Notes under the pieces: model-generated
Told to the model about the DNA's origin: nothing
Databases searched by the model: none
Seen by the model: the letters and a program-made list of their open reading frames with translations, nothing else
Translations under genes and position numbers: made by a program
Part shown: positions 16,192 through 24,783 of the stretch, piece by piece
Layout: the number at the start of each line of letters is the position of its first letter
Position numbering within the stretch: position 1 is the stretch's first letter
Source: an uncultured Clostridia bacterium
Lineage (GTDB): Bacteria; Bacillota; Clostridia; Oscillospirales; Ruminococcaceae
Length of the DNA: 52,704 bases
Assembly (NCBI GenBank): GCA_947383835.1
Contig: CANDEV010000019.1
Coordinates: 1 to 52,704 of the forward strand
Reading direction: 5' to 3'

Positions 16192-16687
16192 ATTTGCGGG
16201 AATAATTGTAATAATTTCGGCAGCTTCATTTACTGGATATTATTTTTCGGCAGCTTTGAAAAAAAGAGTACTCATACTGAAAAAGCTAAATTATATGCTG
16301 GAGGAAATTTTGATATTGCTGCGATATAAGTCAGCGACGGTTTATGAGATCGCGGAAACACTTGCAGGTGACGAACGCTTCTCCGATTTCGATTTTTTGG
16401 ACAGCATCAAACCCGAGAGCGGAACATCTTTTCAGCAAAGCTGGTGTACGGCAGTATATAATTCAAAGCTTTGCGGGATCAAGAAAAGCGACATAGAGCT
16501 TCTTGCGGACATAGGAAAAAAGCTTGGGACAAGCGACCTTGACGGTCAAGTAAGCACGGTAATGCTCCAGCGTTCGGAGCTTGAAGCTTCAATATTATCT
16601 GCTGAGGAAGAATATTCAAGAAAGGCAAAGCTTTATCGTTCGTTAGGTGCGCTGACCGGAGCATTTGTTGCAATAATGCTTATATAA
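16184..16687 (+). CDS. spoIIIAB: Stage III sporulation protein AB
   Basis: 167 residues. The ATG at 16184 is set by AAGGAGG nine bases upstream, and it overlaps spoIIIAA by 8 bp. One N-terminal membrane segment (FAGIIVIISAASFTGYYFSA), a helical body with LNYMLEEILILLRYKSATV, and a second hydrophobic helix at the extreme C-terminus (GALTGAFVAIMLI). The architecture matches type II secretion GspF-like SpoIIIAB and its usual length of about 170. Confidence 0.95.
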   Translation: MLKFAGIIVIISAASFTGYYFSAALKKRVLILKKLNYMLEEILILLRYKSATVYEIAETLAGDERFSDFDFLDSIKPESGTSFQQSWCTAVYNSKLCGIKKSDIELLADIGKKLGTSDLDGQVSTVMLQRSELEASILSAEEEYSRKAKLYRSLGALTGAFVAIMLI

Positions 16688-16714
16688 TTGTTAAAATTCA
16701 AGGGAGGTCAAATT

Positions 16715-16909
16715 GTGGAGCTGGATCTGATTTTTAAAATAGCGGGTGTGGGAATAATTGTTTCGGTGCTGAATATGCTGCTGAAAAAGGCAGACAGGGA
16801 CGAATACGCCATGATAGTCACAATTGCGGGGCTTATTGTGGTTTTGGCAATGATAATCAACGAGATCGCGGCGCTGTTTGATACGGTAAAAACTGTGTTC
16901 GGATTTTAA
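16715..16909 (+). CDS. spoIIIAC: Stage III sporulation protein AC
   Basis: 64 residues from GTG at 16715, which lies seven bases after AAGGGAGG. Two membrane helices: IFKIAGVGIIVSVLNMLL, then the KADRDEYAMIVTIAGL segment typical of this family, leading into the second helix. A small core membrane component of the SpoIIIA channel. The usual length is about 65, so the longer upstream TTG reading is rejected. Confidence 0.95.
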   Translation: MELDLIFKIAGVGIIVSVLNMLLKKADRDEYAMIVTIAGLIVVLAMIINEIAALFDTVKTVFGF

Positions 16910-16923
16910 CAGCAAAGGACGGT

Positions 16924-17313
16924 ATGAATGTGAAAATAGTGTCCATAGCGGGAATTTGCATAATTGCTTCTGTAATGTGCAAGCTTTTTTCCGATAACGG
17001 CAAGGAGTACGCTCTTTACATAAAGCTTGCGGCAGCGGCGGCGGTAATGTCAATGATAATAATTTTTGTTTCGCCGATTGCTGAAACTATTCGTAATATA
17101 TATTCAAGGGCGGGTGCTGATGAGGAGTATCTCACAGTACTTTTCAAGGCTTTGGGAATTTGCTATATAACCCAGTTTGCCTGCGATATTTGCAAAGACA
17201 GCGGAGAAAACGCTCTTGCTTCACAGGCGGAGCTTGCGGGAAAGATATCGCTTATGATAATTGCTCTGCCGCTGTTTGAGTCGCTGACAGACATTGTGGT
17301 GCGGCTTATTTGA
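16924..17313 (+). CDS. spoIIIAD: Stage III sporulation protein AD
   Basis: 129-residue membrane protein with about four hydrophobic segments. It contains the SpoIIIAC/AD-type repeat DNGKEYALYIKLAAAAAVMS and the conserved ALGICYITQFACDICKDSGE. It lies 14 bp after spoIIIAC. A GTG at 16930 is an alternative start. Component of the mother-cell membrane complex. Confidence 0.95.
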   Translation: MNVKIVSIAGICIIASVMCKLFSDNGKEYALYIKLAAAAAVMSMIIIFVSPIAETIRNIYSRAGADEEYLTVLFKALGICYITQFACDICKDSGENALASQAELAGKISLMIIALPLFESLTDIVVRLI

Positions 17314-17324
17314 GGGTGTTTGGA

Positions 17325-18461
17325 ATGAAAAAAATATTTATGATAATTATTTCGGCGGCATTTATGCTTTTGTTTTCAGGAGCAACGGTTTTTGCCGAGG
17401 AGACCTTTAATATTGCGGACGAGCTTGATATTGATACCGAGGGCATTAATGAAAACCTGACGCCTGAAGCAAAGAACTTTTTTGAGGAAAACAATATTTC
17501 CCCTGAAAATCCCGAAACAATGACAGAAATTTCACCGAAAGATGTGTTTACATATGTTTGGGAGCAGTTTAAGTCCGCTTTGAAAAAGCCAATTAAGGTT
17601 TTTGCGTCGATTATGGCTGTGATATTGTTCGCAGCTTTTGTTGAGAGTATGGAGGACAGTATGTCCAACAAATCTCTTTCAAAAATTTTTGGGGTAATAT
17701 GCGTACTTATATCGGTCGGGATAATTTCCGAGTCAGTTTCGGATAGTATTAGAACTGCGGCAGACGCTTTAAATTCGGGGGGAACTTTTATGATGGGATA
17801 CGTTCCCGTATTTGCAGGAATAACTGCTTCGTCGGGGAGTGTTACGTCTGCGGTATCATACAATATGCTTCTGCTGCTTGTAGCAGAAACAGCTGTGCAG
17901 CTTTCGGGAGAACTGATAATTCCTGTTTTGTCTATCTGCATGGCTATGGGAATAGTTGAATCAATAAATCCCGATTTTCACCTTTCGGGAATTACCGAGG
18001 CGGTGAAAAATACTGTGACATTTGTTCTTGGATTTATAATGACAATTTTTATAGGACTTTTATCGCTTCAAAGCATAGTAGGCGCTTCAGCAGATACGCT
18101 TGGTGTAAAGGCGGCAAAGTTTATGGTATCAAATTGCATTCCCGTTGTTGGCGGCGCGATCGCTGATACATATACGACTGTAAAAAGCAGTCTTGGTTTA
18201 TTAAGAGGCGGCGCAGGATTTTTCGGGATCGCAGCAATATTCATAATTATACTGCCGCCTATTCTCGAAATTGCGGCAATAAAGCTTATGCTTACAGCAG
18301 CAGACGTAGTTTCTGAATTGTTCGGTGTGTCTCAAATAAAAATACTTATAAAAAACAGTAACTGGATAATGACAACGGTATTCAGTCTGCTGATATGTTT
18401 TTCGGTAATGCTTATAATCTCAACAGCGATCCTTATGCTTGTGGGACTGAATATATCGTGA
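17325..18461 (+). CDS. spoIIIAE: Stage III sporulation protein AE
   Basis: 378 residues; ATG at 17325 with GAGGGTG upstream. A signal-peptide-like N-terminus (KKIFMIIISAAFMLLFSGA, ending VFAEE), a ~70-residue acidic soluble stretch, and then about eight membrane helices. The GGTFMMGYVPVFAGITASSG and VKAAKFMVSNCIPVVGGAIA segments are conserved family landmarks. The largest membrane component of the SpoIIIA complex. Confidence 0.96.
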   Translation: MKKIFMIIISAAFMLLFSGATVFAEETFNIADELDIDTEGINENLTPEAKNFFEENNISPENPETMTEISPKDVFTYVWEQFKSALKKPIKVFASIMAVILFAAFVESMEDSMSNKSLSKIFGVICVLISVGIISESVSDSIRTAADALNSGGTFMMGYVPVFAGITASSGSVTSAVSYNMLLLLVAETAVQLSGELIIPVLSICMAMGIVESINPDFHLSGITEAVKNTVTFVLGFIMTIFIGLLSLQSIVGASADTLGVKAAKFMVSNCIPVVGGAIADTYTTVKSSLGLLRGGAGFFGIAAIFIIILPPILEIAAIKLMLTAADVVSELFGVSQIKILIKNSNWIMTTVFSLLICFSVMLIISTAILMLVGLNIS

Positions 18462-18471
18462 GGTGAAAAAT

Positions 18472-18972
18472 ATGGACAGCTTCAGATCAATAGCTTTTGC
18501 GGCGTGTTTTCTTGGAATTGTTATAACAATATTCAATTCGCTTTATCCGTCTGAAAAATTTATAAAACAGATAAAGACGATTTTTTCGCTTATATTTATT
18601 TTAAGCGTTGCAAAGCCTATTGCATCTGGTAAAATTTCTTTTCCCGAAATAGGGGATACAGTCAGCGTAAGTGCGGAACACTATGAGTCCCTTAATGACA
18701 ATACTTATGAATATTTTATAAGTTCCGTTGAAAGAAACATAAGCGCGGCTCTTGAAGGCAAGCTTCGGGAAAAAAATATTTATCCCGAAGAAATTGAGAC
18801 AAGTATAAATATTTCGGACAATGGCAGCATATCTATTAATGAGGTAAAAATTACTTTAAATGATATGTCGGACAGCTTTGAAGCAAAGAAATGCATGATC
18901 GACGAGACAGAAGACGGAGTAGTGATAACTGTAAAAGAAAAGGAGTATAACAATGACGGAGATGATCAATAA
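18472..18972 (+). CDS. spoIIIAF: Stage III sporulation protein AF
   Basis: 166 residues. The ATG at 18472 is chosen by GTGAGGTG seven bases upstream. Two N-terminal membrane helices (IAFAACFLGIVITIFNSLY and KTIFSLIFILSVAKPIA) precede a soluble ring-forming-type domain (ERNISAALEGKLREKNIYPE then SISINEVKITL). It overlaps spoIIIAG by 20 bp. Part of the channel in the intermembrane space between mother cell and forespore. Confidence 0.94.
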   Translation: MDSFRSIAFAACFLGIVITIFNSLYPSEKFIKQIKTIFSLIFILSVAKPIASGKISFPEIGDTVSVSAEHYESLNDNTYEYFISSVERNISAALEGKLREKNIYPEEIETSINISDNGSISINEVKITLNDMSDSFEAKKCMIDETEDGVVITVKEKEYNNDGDDQ

Positions 18973-19468
18973 AATAAAGGAGCTTGCAAAAAAACCTGTT
19001 TTTCTTAAAGCTTCCGTTGCGGCAGGACTTCTGATGCTGATATTGATACTTGTCTCAGATTTTAACGGCGAAAAAAATGAACGTTCTGACACTGATATTA
19101 AGGATATCAGCTTAACAAGCGCGGAACTGTATGCCGACGAGACAGAGAAGCGGCTTTGCGAGACGCTTATGGAGATAGAGGGTGTGGGAAAAGCAAAGGT
19201 AATGCTTACTATAACCTCTACGGAGGAGTACGTTTATGCCGAATCGGTAAAAATCGGAGCTTCCCAATCAGAAAACAGCTATGTAATAATAGATAAAGGT
19301 TCACAGAAGGAGGCGTTGGTGAAAAAAATAAATAACCCCGCAATAAGCGGAGTTGTAATAGTTTGCGAGGGAGGAGATGACCCAAAGGTATGTGAGAGGA
19401 TATATAACGCAGCGTCTACTGCACTGAATATTCCAACAAATAAAATTTATGTTGCAGAAATGAAATAG
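18953..19468 (+). CDS. spoIIIAG: Stage III sporulation protein AG
   Basis: 171 residues with one membrane helix (FLKASVAAGLLMLILILVS) and a C-terminal ring-building-motif domain (RLCETLMEIEGVGKAKVMLT and PAISGVVIVCEGGDDPKV) that in other spore formers assembles the large SpoIIIAG ring. AAAAGGAG lies upstream of the ATG, inside spoIIIAF. Confidence 0.96.
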   Translation: MTEMINKIKELAKKPVFLKASVAAGLLMLILILVSDFNGEKNERSDTDIKDISLTSAELYADETEKRLCETLMEIEGVGKAKVMLTITSTEEYVYAESVKIGASQSENSYVIIDKGSQKEALVKKINNPAISGVVIVCEGGDDPKVCERIYNAASTALNIPTNKIYVAEMK

Positions 19469-19479
19469 GAGGAATTTTT

Positions 19480-20031
19480 ATGAGAAAGCCAAATTTGATC
19501 ATTGGAAAAAAGCACATTATCCTTGCGTGTCTTACGCTTATTCTGGGAGCGGCGATATATATGAATTACGCCTTTGCCGGCGTAGACGAAAATGAAAGTA
19601 TTATTGCTGCGGGAACGAGAGAGGAAGATACTGCTGAAGCTGCAAATTACGGCGACGCGGCTTTTGTAAGCGCTGAAGGTGAAAGCGACTATTTTGCACA
19701 GGTAAGAATTGCCAGAATGACTTCTCGTGACGAAGCGGTAGAAACTCTTTCCACTATTCTTGGAGGAGGAGACCTTTCAGGAGAGGAGTCGGCGACCTAT
19801 ACCAACGAGGCAATGAATCTTTCACAGCTTTCCGACAGCGAAAATACCATAGAAAGTCTCATCAAGGCACAGGGCTTTGAGGACTGTGTAGTGTACCTCA
19901 ACGGCTCTACAGCTAACGTTGTTGTAAAGTCAGAGGGACTTGTACCCTCCGAAGCAGCACAAATTAAAGACATTTTGTTAACAGAAGTAACAATTCCCGC
20001 AGAAAATATTAGAATTTTTGAGGTTAAGTAG
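19480..20031 (+). CDS. spoIIIAH: Stage III sporulation protein AH
   Basis: 183 residues; AGGAGG upstream of the ATG. N-terminal membrane helix (HIILACLTLILGAAIYMNYA) followed by an acidic linker and the YscJ/FliF-like domain (YFAQVRIARMTSRDEAVETL, IESLIKAQGFEDCVVYLNGS). In other species SpoIIIAH binds forespore SpoIIQ across the intermembrane space. Last gene of the operon. No intrinsic terminator is evident before the next promoter. Confidence 0.96.
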   Translation: MRKPNLIIGKKHIILACLTLILGAAIYMNYAFAGVDENESIIAAGTREEDTAEAANYGDAAFVSAEGESDYFAQVRIARMTSRDEAVETLSTILGGGDLSGEESATYTNEAMNLSQLSDSENTIESLIKAQGFEDCVVYLNGSTANVVVKSEGLVPSEAAQIKDILLTEVTIPAENIRIFEVK

Positions 20032-20060
20032 TTGTGTCTTTCAAAAAAATTTGGTATAAT
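20032..20060 (+). promoter_or_regulatory. Promoter of the asp23-nusB operon
   Basis: TTGTGT (20032-20037), 17-bp spacer, TATAAT (20055-20060). It begins right at the spoIIIAH stop and separates vegetative genes from the sporulation operon. Confidence 0.75.
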
Positions 20061-20082
20061 AGTATTGTACATAATTTTTGAA

Positions 20083-20146
20083 AGGCTGACTTCTGCCAAG
20101 CTTCCGAAAATTTTTCGGGAATACGGTATTGATGACCTGTCAGCTT
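20083..20146 (+). promoter_or_regulatory. Folded 5' leader before asp23
   Basis: AAGGCTGAC (20082-20090) can pair with GTCAGCTT (20139-20146), enclosing a second hairpin at 20102-20121 (TTCCGAAAA against TTTTTCGGGAA). The structure ends just before the RBS GCGGAGG. It may affect translation or be incidental. Confidence 0.35.
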
Positions 20147-20168
20147 ATAATATGCGGAGGTAATCAAT

Positions 20169-20522
20169 ATGAATAAAAAAACTGAAAGCAATGTAAACGA
20201 TGTTAGGGTATCTGAGGAAGTAATTGCTAAAATAACAGAAATTGCCATAAGCGGAGTTGACGGCGTTTGCAGCTTTGTAAAGGGAAAAACTTCCTTTTCA
20301 AACTTGTTTGTAAGGTCGGAGCAGCCCTCTGCGATCGGCGTAAAAGTAAACGGCGATTCTGTGGAGGTTTCCGCCGAGATAAATGTAAGCAGCAATTGCA
20401 GAGTAAAAAATACTGCCGAAAAAATTCAGCAGCGCGTTAAGGACGATATTCAGAACATGACCGGAATTGCAGTGACTAAGGTGAATGTTCTTGTAAGAGG
20501 CATAGTATTTGATAACGAATAG
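20169..20522 (+). CDS. Asp23/Gls24 family envelope stress response protein
   Basis: 117 residues, a single Asp23 domain: VRVSEEVIAKITEIAISGVD at the start, a VEVSAEINVSSNC strand region, and the C-terminal VTKVNVLVRGI. The small YqhY/YloU-type members of this family sit next to nusB or fatty-acid genes in Bacillota and are implicated in envelope homeostasis. GCGGAGG precedes the ATG. A small hairpin (20529-20557) separates it from nusB, but lacks a T-run. Confidence 0.92.
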   Translation: MNKKTESNVNDVRVSEEVIAKITEIAISGVDGVCSFVKGKTSFSNLFVRSEQPSAIGVKVNGDSVEVSAEINVSSNCRVKNTAEKIQQRVKDDIQNMTGIAVTKVNVLVRGIVFDNE

Positions 20523-20589
20523 AGGTTCAAGCAAGTTCTCATAGAGAGGGCTTGCTTTGACCTGTTTTATGTTTGAAAGGATTGAGTAA

Positions 20590-20997
20590 ATGAAAAGAAG
20601 TGAAGTAAGAGAAGCGGTTTTTTTTCTGACGTTTGAAAAGCAGTTCAGCGATAATACGGCGGATTCCATAATTGACGACGCATACGAGGCTGATAACTTT
20701 GAAATGAACGAGGATGTGGAAAACCTATTCAAAAACGTTGATGAAAAATCAGAGGAAATTGACGGTATTATCGCAAAATACAGTGAAAACAGGCAGTTCA
20801 GCCGTATACCGAAGGTTTCGGTAGCGGTGCTTAGAATAGCGCTGTACGAAATGCTTTATGATGATAATGTACCTGATAATGTCGCAATAAGCGAGGCTGT
20901 AATACTTACGAAAAAATTTGCATATGAGCAGGACGTTCAGTTCGTCAACGGTTTGCTGGGAGCTTTTTTCAGAAGCAGGGAAAAGGCGGAGCAATGA
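20590..20997 (+). CDS. nusB: Transcription antitermination factor NusB
   Basis: 135 residues, all-helical. It starts KRSEVREAVFFLTFEKQF and contains the signature FSRIPKVSVAVLRIALYEML followed by VPDNVAISEAVILTKKFA and QFVNGLLGAFF. It binds boxA RNA with NusE/S10 in rRNA antitermination. GAAAGGATTGAG lies upstream. The stop overlaps the next start (ATGA-type coupling at 20994). Confidence 0.96.
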   Translation: MKRSEVREAVFFLTFEKQFSDNTADSIIDDAYEADNFEMNEDVENLFKNVDEKSEEIDGIIAKYSENRQFSRIPKVSVAVLRIALYEMLYDDNVPDNVAISEAVILTKKFAYEQDVQFVNGLLGAFFRSREKAEQ

Positions 20998-21938
20998 AAA
21001 TACTGGGAATAGACACAAGCAACTATACCACTTCCGCCGCGCTGTACGATACCGTCAGCGGCGAAATAAGGCAGGAAAAGCTCCTGCTTCCTGTAAAAAA
21101 GGGAGAACTGGGCTTGCGGCAGAGAGATGCTGTTTTTCACCACACAAAACAGCTCCCAATAGTTATTGAAAGGCTTTTTGAGGACATTAGGGTAATTCCC
21201 GACGCTGTGGGAGTATCGGTTCGCCCTCGAAATACAGACGGATCATATATGCCCTGTTTCCTGTGCGGAGAGGGGCTTGCAGAGGCAATTTCTGCGGTAA
21301 ACCGTATTCAGGTATTTAAGACCTCTCATCAGGTCGGACATATCCTTGCGGCACTTTATTCGGCTAAAAAGCTTGAATTTATTAATGAGCGTTTTATCGC
21401 TTTCCATGTAAGCGGCGGGACTACCGATTGTCTGCTTGTTGAGCCTGACAAGGAAAGCATTTTAAAAATAACCGAGATCGGCGCTTCCCTTGACCTTAAA
21501 GCCGGACAAGCCGTTGATCGTGTCGGAGTAATGCTGGGGCTGAAATTTCCATGCGGCAGACAGCTTGAAGAGCTTGCAGAAAAAAGCGTGAGAATCTTTA
21601 AGATAAAGCCTGTTTTAAAAGAGGGAAGCTGCTGTCTTTCCGGCGTGGAAAACAAATGTGCAAAAATGCTTGCGGACGGTGAAACACCTGAAGACACAGC
21701 AATGTTCTGCTTGGAGTATATTTATTCGGCAATTCGTGGTATGGCTTTGTATGCTTTGGAAAAATACGGCATACTTCCCGTAGTTTTCGCAGGCGGGGTG
21801 ATGTCTGACACAATTATAAGAAAACAGCTTGAAAGCGAATTCAGCGCATATTTTGCCGAACCGGAGTTTTCCTGCGATAATGCGGCAGGGACGGCGGTCT
21901 TTGCGGCTTTACAATTTCAGAAAGGACAAAGGGCATGA
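20994..21938 (+). CDS. TsaD/Kae1-like paralogue (peptidase M22 family)
   Basis: 314 residues of the ASKHA fold: MKILGIDTSNYTTSAALYD, the metal-site HxxxH in HQVGHILAAL, HVSGGTTDCLLVE, LKAGQAVDRVGVMLGL and VFAGGVMSDTIIRKQL. TsaD makes the threonylcarbamoyl modification of tRNA, but true TsaD usually has SGGHT and DDAAGEAFDK. Here these read SGGTT and DLKAGQAVDR, and the protein is shorter, so it is most likely a divergent paralogue rather than the essential enzyme. It is coupled to nusB and xseA by 4-bp overlaps. Substrate unknown. Confidence 0.85.
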   Translation: MKILGIDTSNYTTSAALYDTVSGEIRQEKLLLPVKKGELGLRQRDAVFHHTKQLPIVIERLFEDIRVIPDAVGVSVRPRNTDGSYMPCFLCGEGLAEAISAVNRIQVFKTSHQVGHILAALYSAKKLEFINERFIAFHVSGGTTDCLLVEPDKESILKITEIGASLDLKAGQAVDRVGVMLGLKFPCGRQLEELAEKSVRIFKIKPVLKEGSCCLSGVENKCAKMLADGETPEDTAMFCLEYIYSAIRGMALYALEKYGILPVVFAGGVMSDTIIRKQLESEFSAYFAEPEFSCDNAAGTAVFAALQFQKGQRA

Positions 21939-23146
21939 GCAGTATTCTGACAGTTTCTCAAATCAACAGATATATAGCTTCTATGATAAAGGGAGACAAA
22001 AAGCTTCACGGTATACTTATTGCGGGAGAAATCTCCAATTTTACCTGTCACAACAAAACGGGGCATTTGTATTTTACCCTTAAAGACAGTGAGACATCAA
22101 TAAAGGCGGTAATGTTCAGCAGCATGGCTTCACAGCTGAAATTTGCTCCCAAAAGCGGAATGAGAGTTATTGCCGCGGCAGACGTTCGTGTTTATGAGCG
22201 GGACGGAGCATATCAGCTTTATGTAACGGATATGCAGCCTGACGGTTTGGGTGCAATGTATCTTGCTTTTGAGCAGCTTAAAGAACGTCTTTCCGCAGAG
22301 GGACTATTCAGTACGGAGCATAAAAAGCCCATACCGCAAATGCCGAATAAGATAGGGATTGTAACTTCTCTTGACGCGGCGGCTTTGCAGGATATGTTAA
22401 AAATACTTTCACGCCGTTATCCGATAGCAGAGGTGACGATCTTCCCGGCATTGGTGCAAGGAGCAAACGCTCCCGAGTCGCTTTGCAGGGCAATTTCGCT
22501 GGCGGACAGTTCAAATCTCGACCTTATCATCTGCGGCAGGGGAGGCGGTTCTCCGGAGGATTTGGCTGCATTCAACAGCGAGGCTGTGGCAAGGAGTATT
22601 TATGCCTGCAAAACACCTATAATTTCTGCTGTGGGACATGAAACGGACACGTCTATAGCCGACTATGCTGCGGACTTGAGAGCGGCAACTCCCTCGGCGG
22701 CGGCTGAACTTGCTGCGCCGGATATAAGCGTAATTTACGATAAAATAAATTCTTCGGAAAAAAGCCTTAATAAGGCGGTTATAACAGCTATTGAAGCAAA
22801 GCTTTACAAGCTTGAAAGATTATCCGAAAGGCTTGAAGCGGCTTCTCCTGCGGGAAAGCTTTCCGCACTTGGTGAGAAAATATCCGCTTCAGAAAAATCA
22901 TTGACTTCTGCATATAAGATAAAGCTTTGGGAAGCGAACGGTACAATTGCCGAAAAGGCGGCTTTGCTGGAAAGCTTAAGTCCATTGAAAACATTGAGCA
23001 GAGGATATTCTCTTGTGTACAAGGGTGAAGGACTTATAAATTCGGTAAACGATCTGTCCGAGGGCGACGAAATAAATATCAGAATGTCGGACGGAACAGT
23101 ATCGGCAGTAATTGAACGAAAAGAGGGAACGGAACATGAAATTTGA
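21935..23146 (+). CDS. xseA: Exodeoxyribonuclease VII large subunit
   Basis: 403 residues. N-terminal OB domain (ILTVSQINRYIASMIKGDKK, GILIAGEISNFTCHNKTGHL), catalytic region with IGIVTSLDAAALQDML, CGRGGGSPEDLAAFN and SAVGHETDTSIADYAADLRA, then a coiled-coil and a C-terminal DG-type end (SRGYSLVYKGEG). With XseB it degrades single-stranded DNA from both ends. Overlaps xseB by 11 bp. Confidence 0.97.
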   Translation: MSSILTVSQINRYIASMIKGDKKLHGILIAGEISNFTCHNKTGHLYFTLKDSETSIKAVMFSSMASQLKFAPKSGMRVIAAADVRVYERDGAYQLYVTDMQPDGLGAMYLAFEQLKERLSAEGLFSTEHKKPIPQMPNKIGIVTSLDAAALQDMLKILSRRYPIAEVTIFPALVQGANAPESLCRAISLADSSNLDLIICGRGGGSPEDLAAFNSEAVARSIYACKTPIISAVGHETDTSIADYAADLRAATPSAAAELAAPDISVIYDKINSSEKSLNKAVITAIEAKLYKLERLSERLEAASPAGKLSALGEKISASEKSLTSAYKIKLWEANGTIAEKAALLESLSPLKTLSRGYSLVYKGEGLINSVNDLSEGDEINIRMSDGTVSAVIERKEGTEHEI

Positions 23147-23321
23147 ACAATCTATTAAAAAACTTGACGAAATTATAGAAAAGCTTGAAAATAACGAAAC
23201 TTCTCTTGAGGAGGCAATTGAAATATACCGAGAGGGAGCAGCTCTTTTGGGCAGCTGCCGAAAGCAGCTTGAACAGGCGGAATTGCTTGTAACGGTTGCA
23301 GACGAGGAAACGAGGGACTAA
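23136..23321 (+). CDS. xseB: Exodeoxyribonuclease VII small subunit
   Basis: 61 residues. ATG at 23136 (GAGGGAACGGAAC upstream). Typical short two-helix protein: FEQSIKKLDEIIEKLENNE, then SLEEAIEIYREGAALLGSCR. Several copies coat the XseA helix. Starting here removes an N-terminal extension that lacks an RBS. Confidence 0.96.
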   Translation: MKFEQSIKKLDEIIEKLENNETSLEEAIEIYREGAALLGSCRKQLEQAELLVTVADEETRD

Positions 23322-23327
23322 TAGACA

Positions 23328-24230
23328 ATGAACAGCTTTATTTTTTCAGAGCGGTCAAAGGCTCGACTTGACGAGTTTACGTCAATGACAAATGCAGAGC
23401 TTGAAAGATATAAAGAAAATGCCGCAAAAAATGATTATTGCAAAAGAAGTATTGTTGAAGCTATGTGGTACTCTATTGCGGCAGGCGGGAAAAGAATACG
23501 TCCCGTTCTTATGCTGGAGTTCTGCCGTATATGCGGAGGTGACGTTAAAAGCGTCCTGCCGTCAGCCTGCGCGTTGGAGATGATCCACACCTTTTCATTA
23601 ATACACGACGATCTGCCTTACATGGACAATGATGATTTCCGCAGGGGAAAGCCCTCCTGCCACAAGGCATATGGCGAAGCGGAGGCATTGCTTGCGGGAG
23701 ACGCTCTTTTGAATTATGCCTATGAAATAATAAGTGAAGGCAGTTTAGAGGCGGAAGCAAAAGTTGCCGTAATTTCGGAGCTTTCGCGCAATGTTGGCAT
23801 AAACGGCATGATAGGCGGGCAGGTCATTGATACGTCTTACAGCGGTGAAATGACCGGAGAACTGCTTCTTGAAATGTACAGCATGAAAACAGGAGCATTG
23901 CTTAAGGCTGCCTGTAAAATAGGCTGCATAGTCGCAAATGCCGATAAATCAAAGATTAAAGCGGCGGATATCTATGCTGAAAAGCTGGGACTTGCTTTTC
24001 AGATAATAGATGATATTCTTGACATAAGCGGCGATGAAAAGCTTCTTGGCAAGCCAACGGGAAGCGACAAGGAAAGCGGAAAGATTACTTATGCTTCTGT
24101 TTATGGATTGGAAAAATCCCGAAAAGCTGCTGAAAAGCTTACCAAAGAAGCCCTTTCGGAGCTTGATAATTTTGATGATAATGAATTTATAAAGGAATTA
24201 ACAATGTTCCTGCTGGTACGTAATTATTAA
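23328..24230 (+). CDS. ispA: Polyprenyl synthetase (farnesyl-diphosphate synthase type)
   Basis: 300 residues. First Asp-rich motif HDDLPYMDNDDFRRGKPS near residue 85-102, second QIIDDILDISGD near 225, plus GGKRIRPVLMLEFC. The two residues between the acids of the first motif place it with bacterial short-chain (C15) synthases, condensing IPP with DMAPP/GPP. It lies next to dxs of the same isoprenoid pathway. GAGGGACT precedes the ATG. Chain length is inferred from family. Confidence 0.93.
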   Translation: MNSFIFSERSKARLDEFTSMTNAELERYKENAAKNDYCKRSIVEAMWYSIAAGGKRIRPVLMLEFCRICGGDVKSVLPSACALEMIHTFSLIHDDLPYMDNDDFRRGKPSCHKAYGEAEALLAGDALLNYAYEIISEGSLEAEAKVAVISELSRNVGINGMIGGQVIDTSYSGEMTGELLLEMYSMKTGALLKAACKIGCIVANADKSKIKAADIYAEKLGLAFQIIDDILDISGDEKLLGKPTGSDKESGKITYASVYGLEKSRKAAEKLTKEALSELDNFDDNEFIKELTMFLLVRNY

Positions 24231-24273
24231 TATATATTCATGGAAGTATATTACAAAAATAAAGGATGATAAA

Positions 24274-24762
24274 ATGAAGGATATTTCATACAATTATGTT
24301 CTGACCGCAGCCGTGATATCATGGTGTGCGGCTCAGATTATAAAGACAATTCTCAATTTTATACAAACGAAAAGGTTTCATGCCGAACGTCTTTTCGGAG
24401 CCGGAGGAATGCCCAGTTCTCACTCTGCTCTTGTGTGTTCGGCAACGGTTGCAATGTGCAGAAAATGCGGCGTTGGTTCTCCCGAATTTGCAATTATGTT
24501 TATAGTGGCAATGATAGTTATGTATGACGCAATGGGAGTAAGGCGTTCTGCAGGGCTCCATGCCCGCGAGATCAACAGGATCAACAGGATATTTGCGGTC
24601 AAGGGAATAAAAGCAAGCGATGAAAGCGAAAAGCCGACAAACGAAAAAAAGAAAAAAGAGCTTAAAGAGTACTTGGGGCACACTCCATTTGAAGTCCTTG
24701 GAGGAGCTTTGCTTGGAATTTTGATATCAATGCTTGTACCTATGACTTTGACGATAATATAA
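24274..24762 (+). CDS. Divergent PAP2 family membrane protein (DUF212, YuiD-like)
   Basis: 162 residues, four or five membrane helices. The family signature is clear: ERLFGAGGMPSSHSALVCSA, then YDAMGVRRSAGLHAREIN, and the C-terminal LGHTPFEVLGGALLGILI. It resembles acid-phosphatase/lipid phosphatase PAP2 proteins with the GMPSSHSA core, but no substrate is established. Its place between ispA and dxs could suggest polyprenyl-phosphate metabolism; that is inference. Confidence 0.9.
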   Translation: MKDISYNYVLTAAVISWCAAQIIKTILNFIQTKRFHAERLFGAGGMPSSHSALVCSATVAMCRKCGVGSPEFAIMFIVAMIVMYDAMGVRRSAGLHAREINRINRIFAVKGIKASDESEKPTNEKKKKELKEYLGHTPFEVLGGALLGILISMLVPMTLTII

Positions 24763-24783
24763 TACTGATAAGGAATTGTTTCT

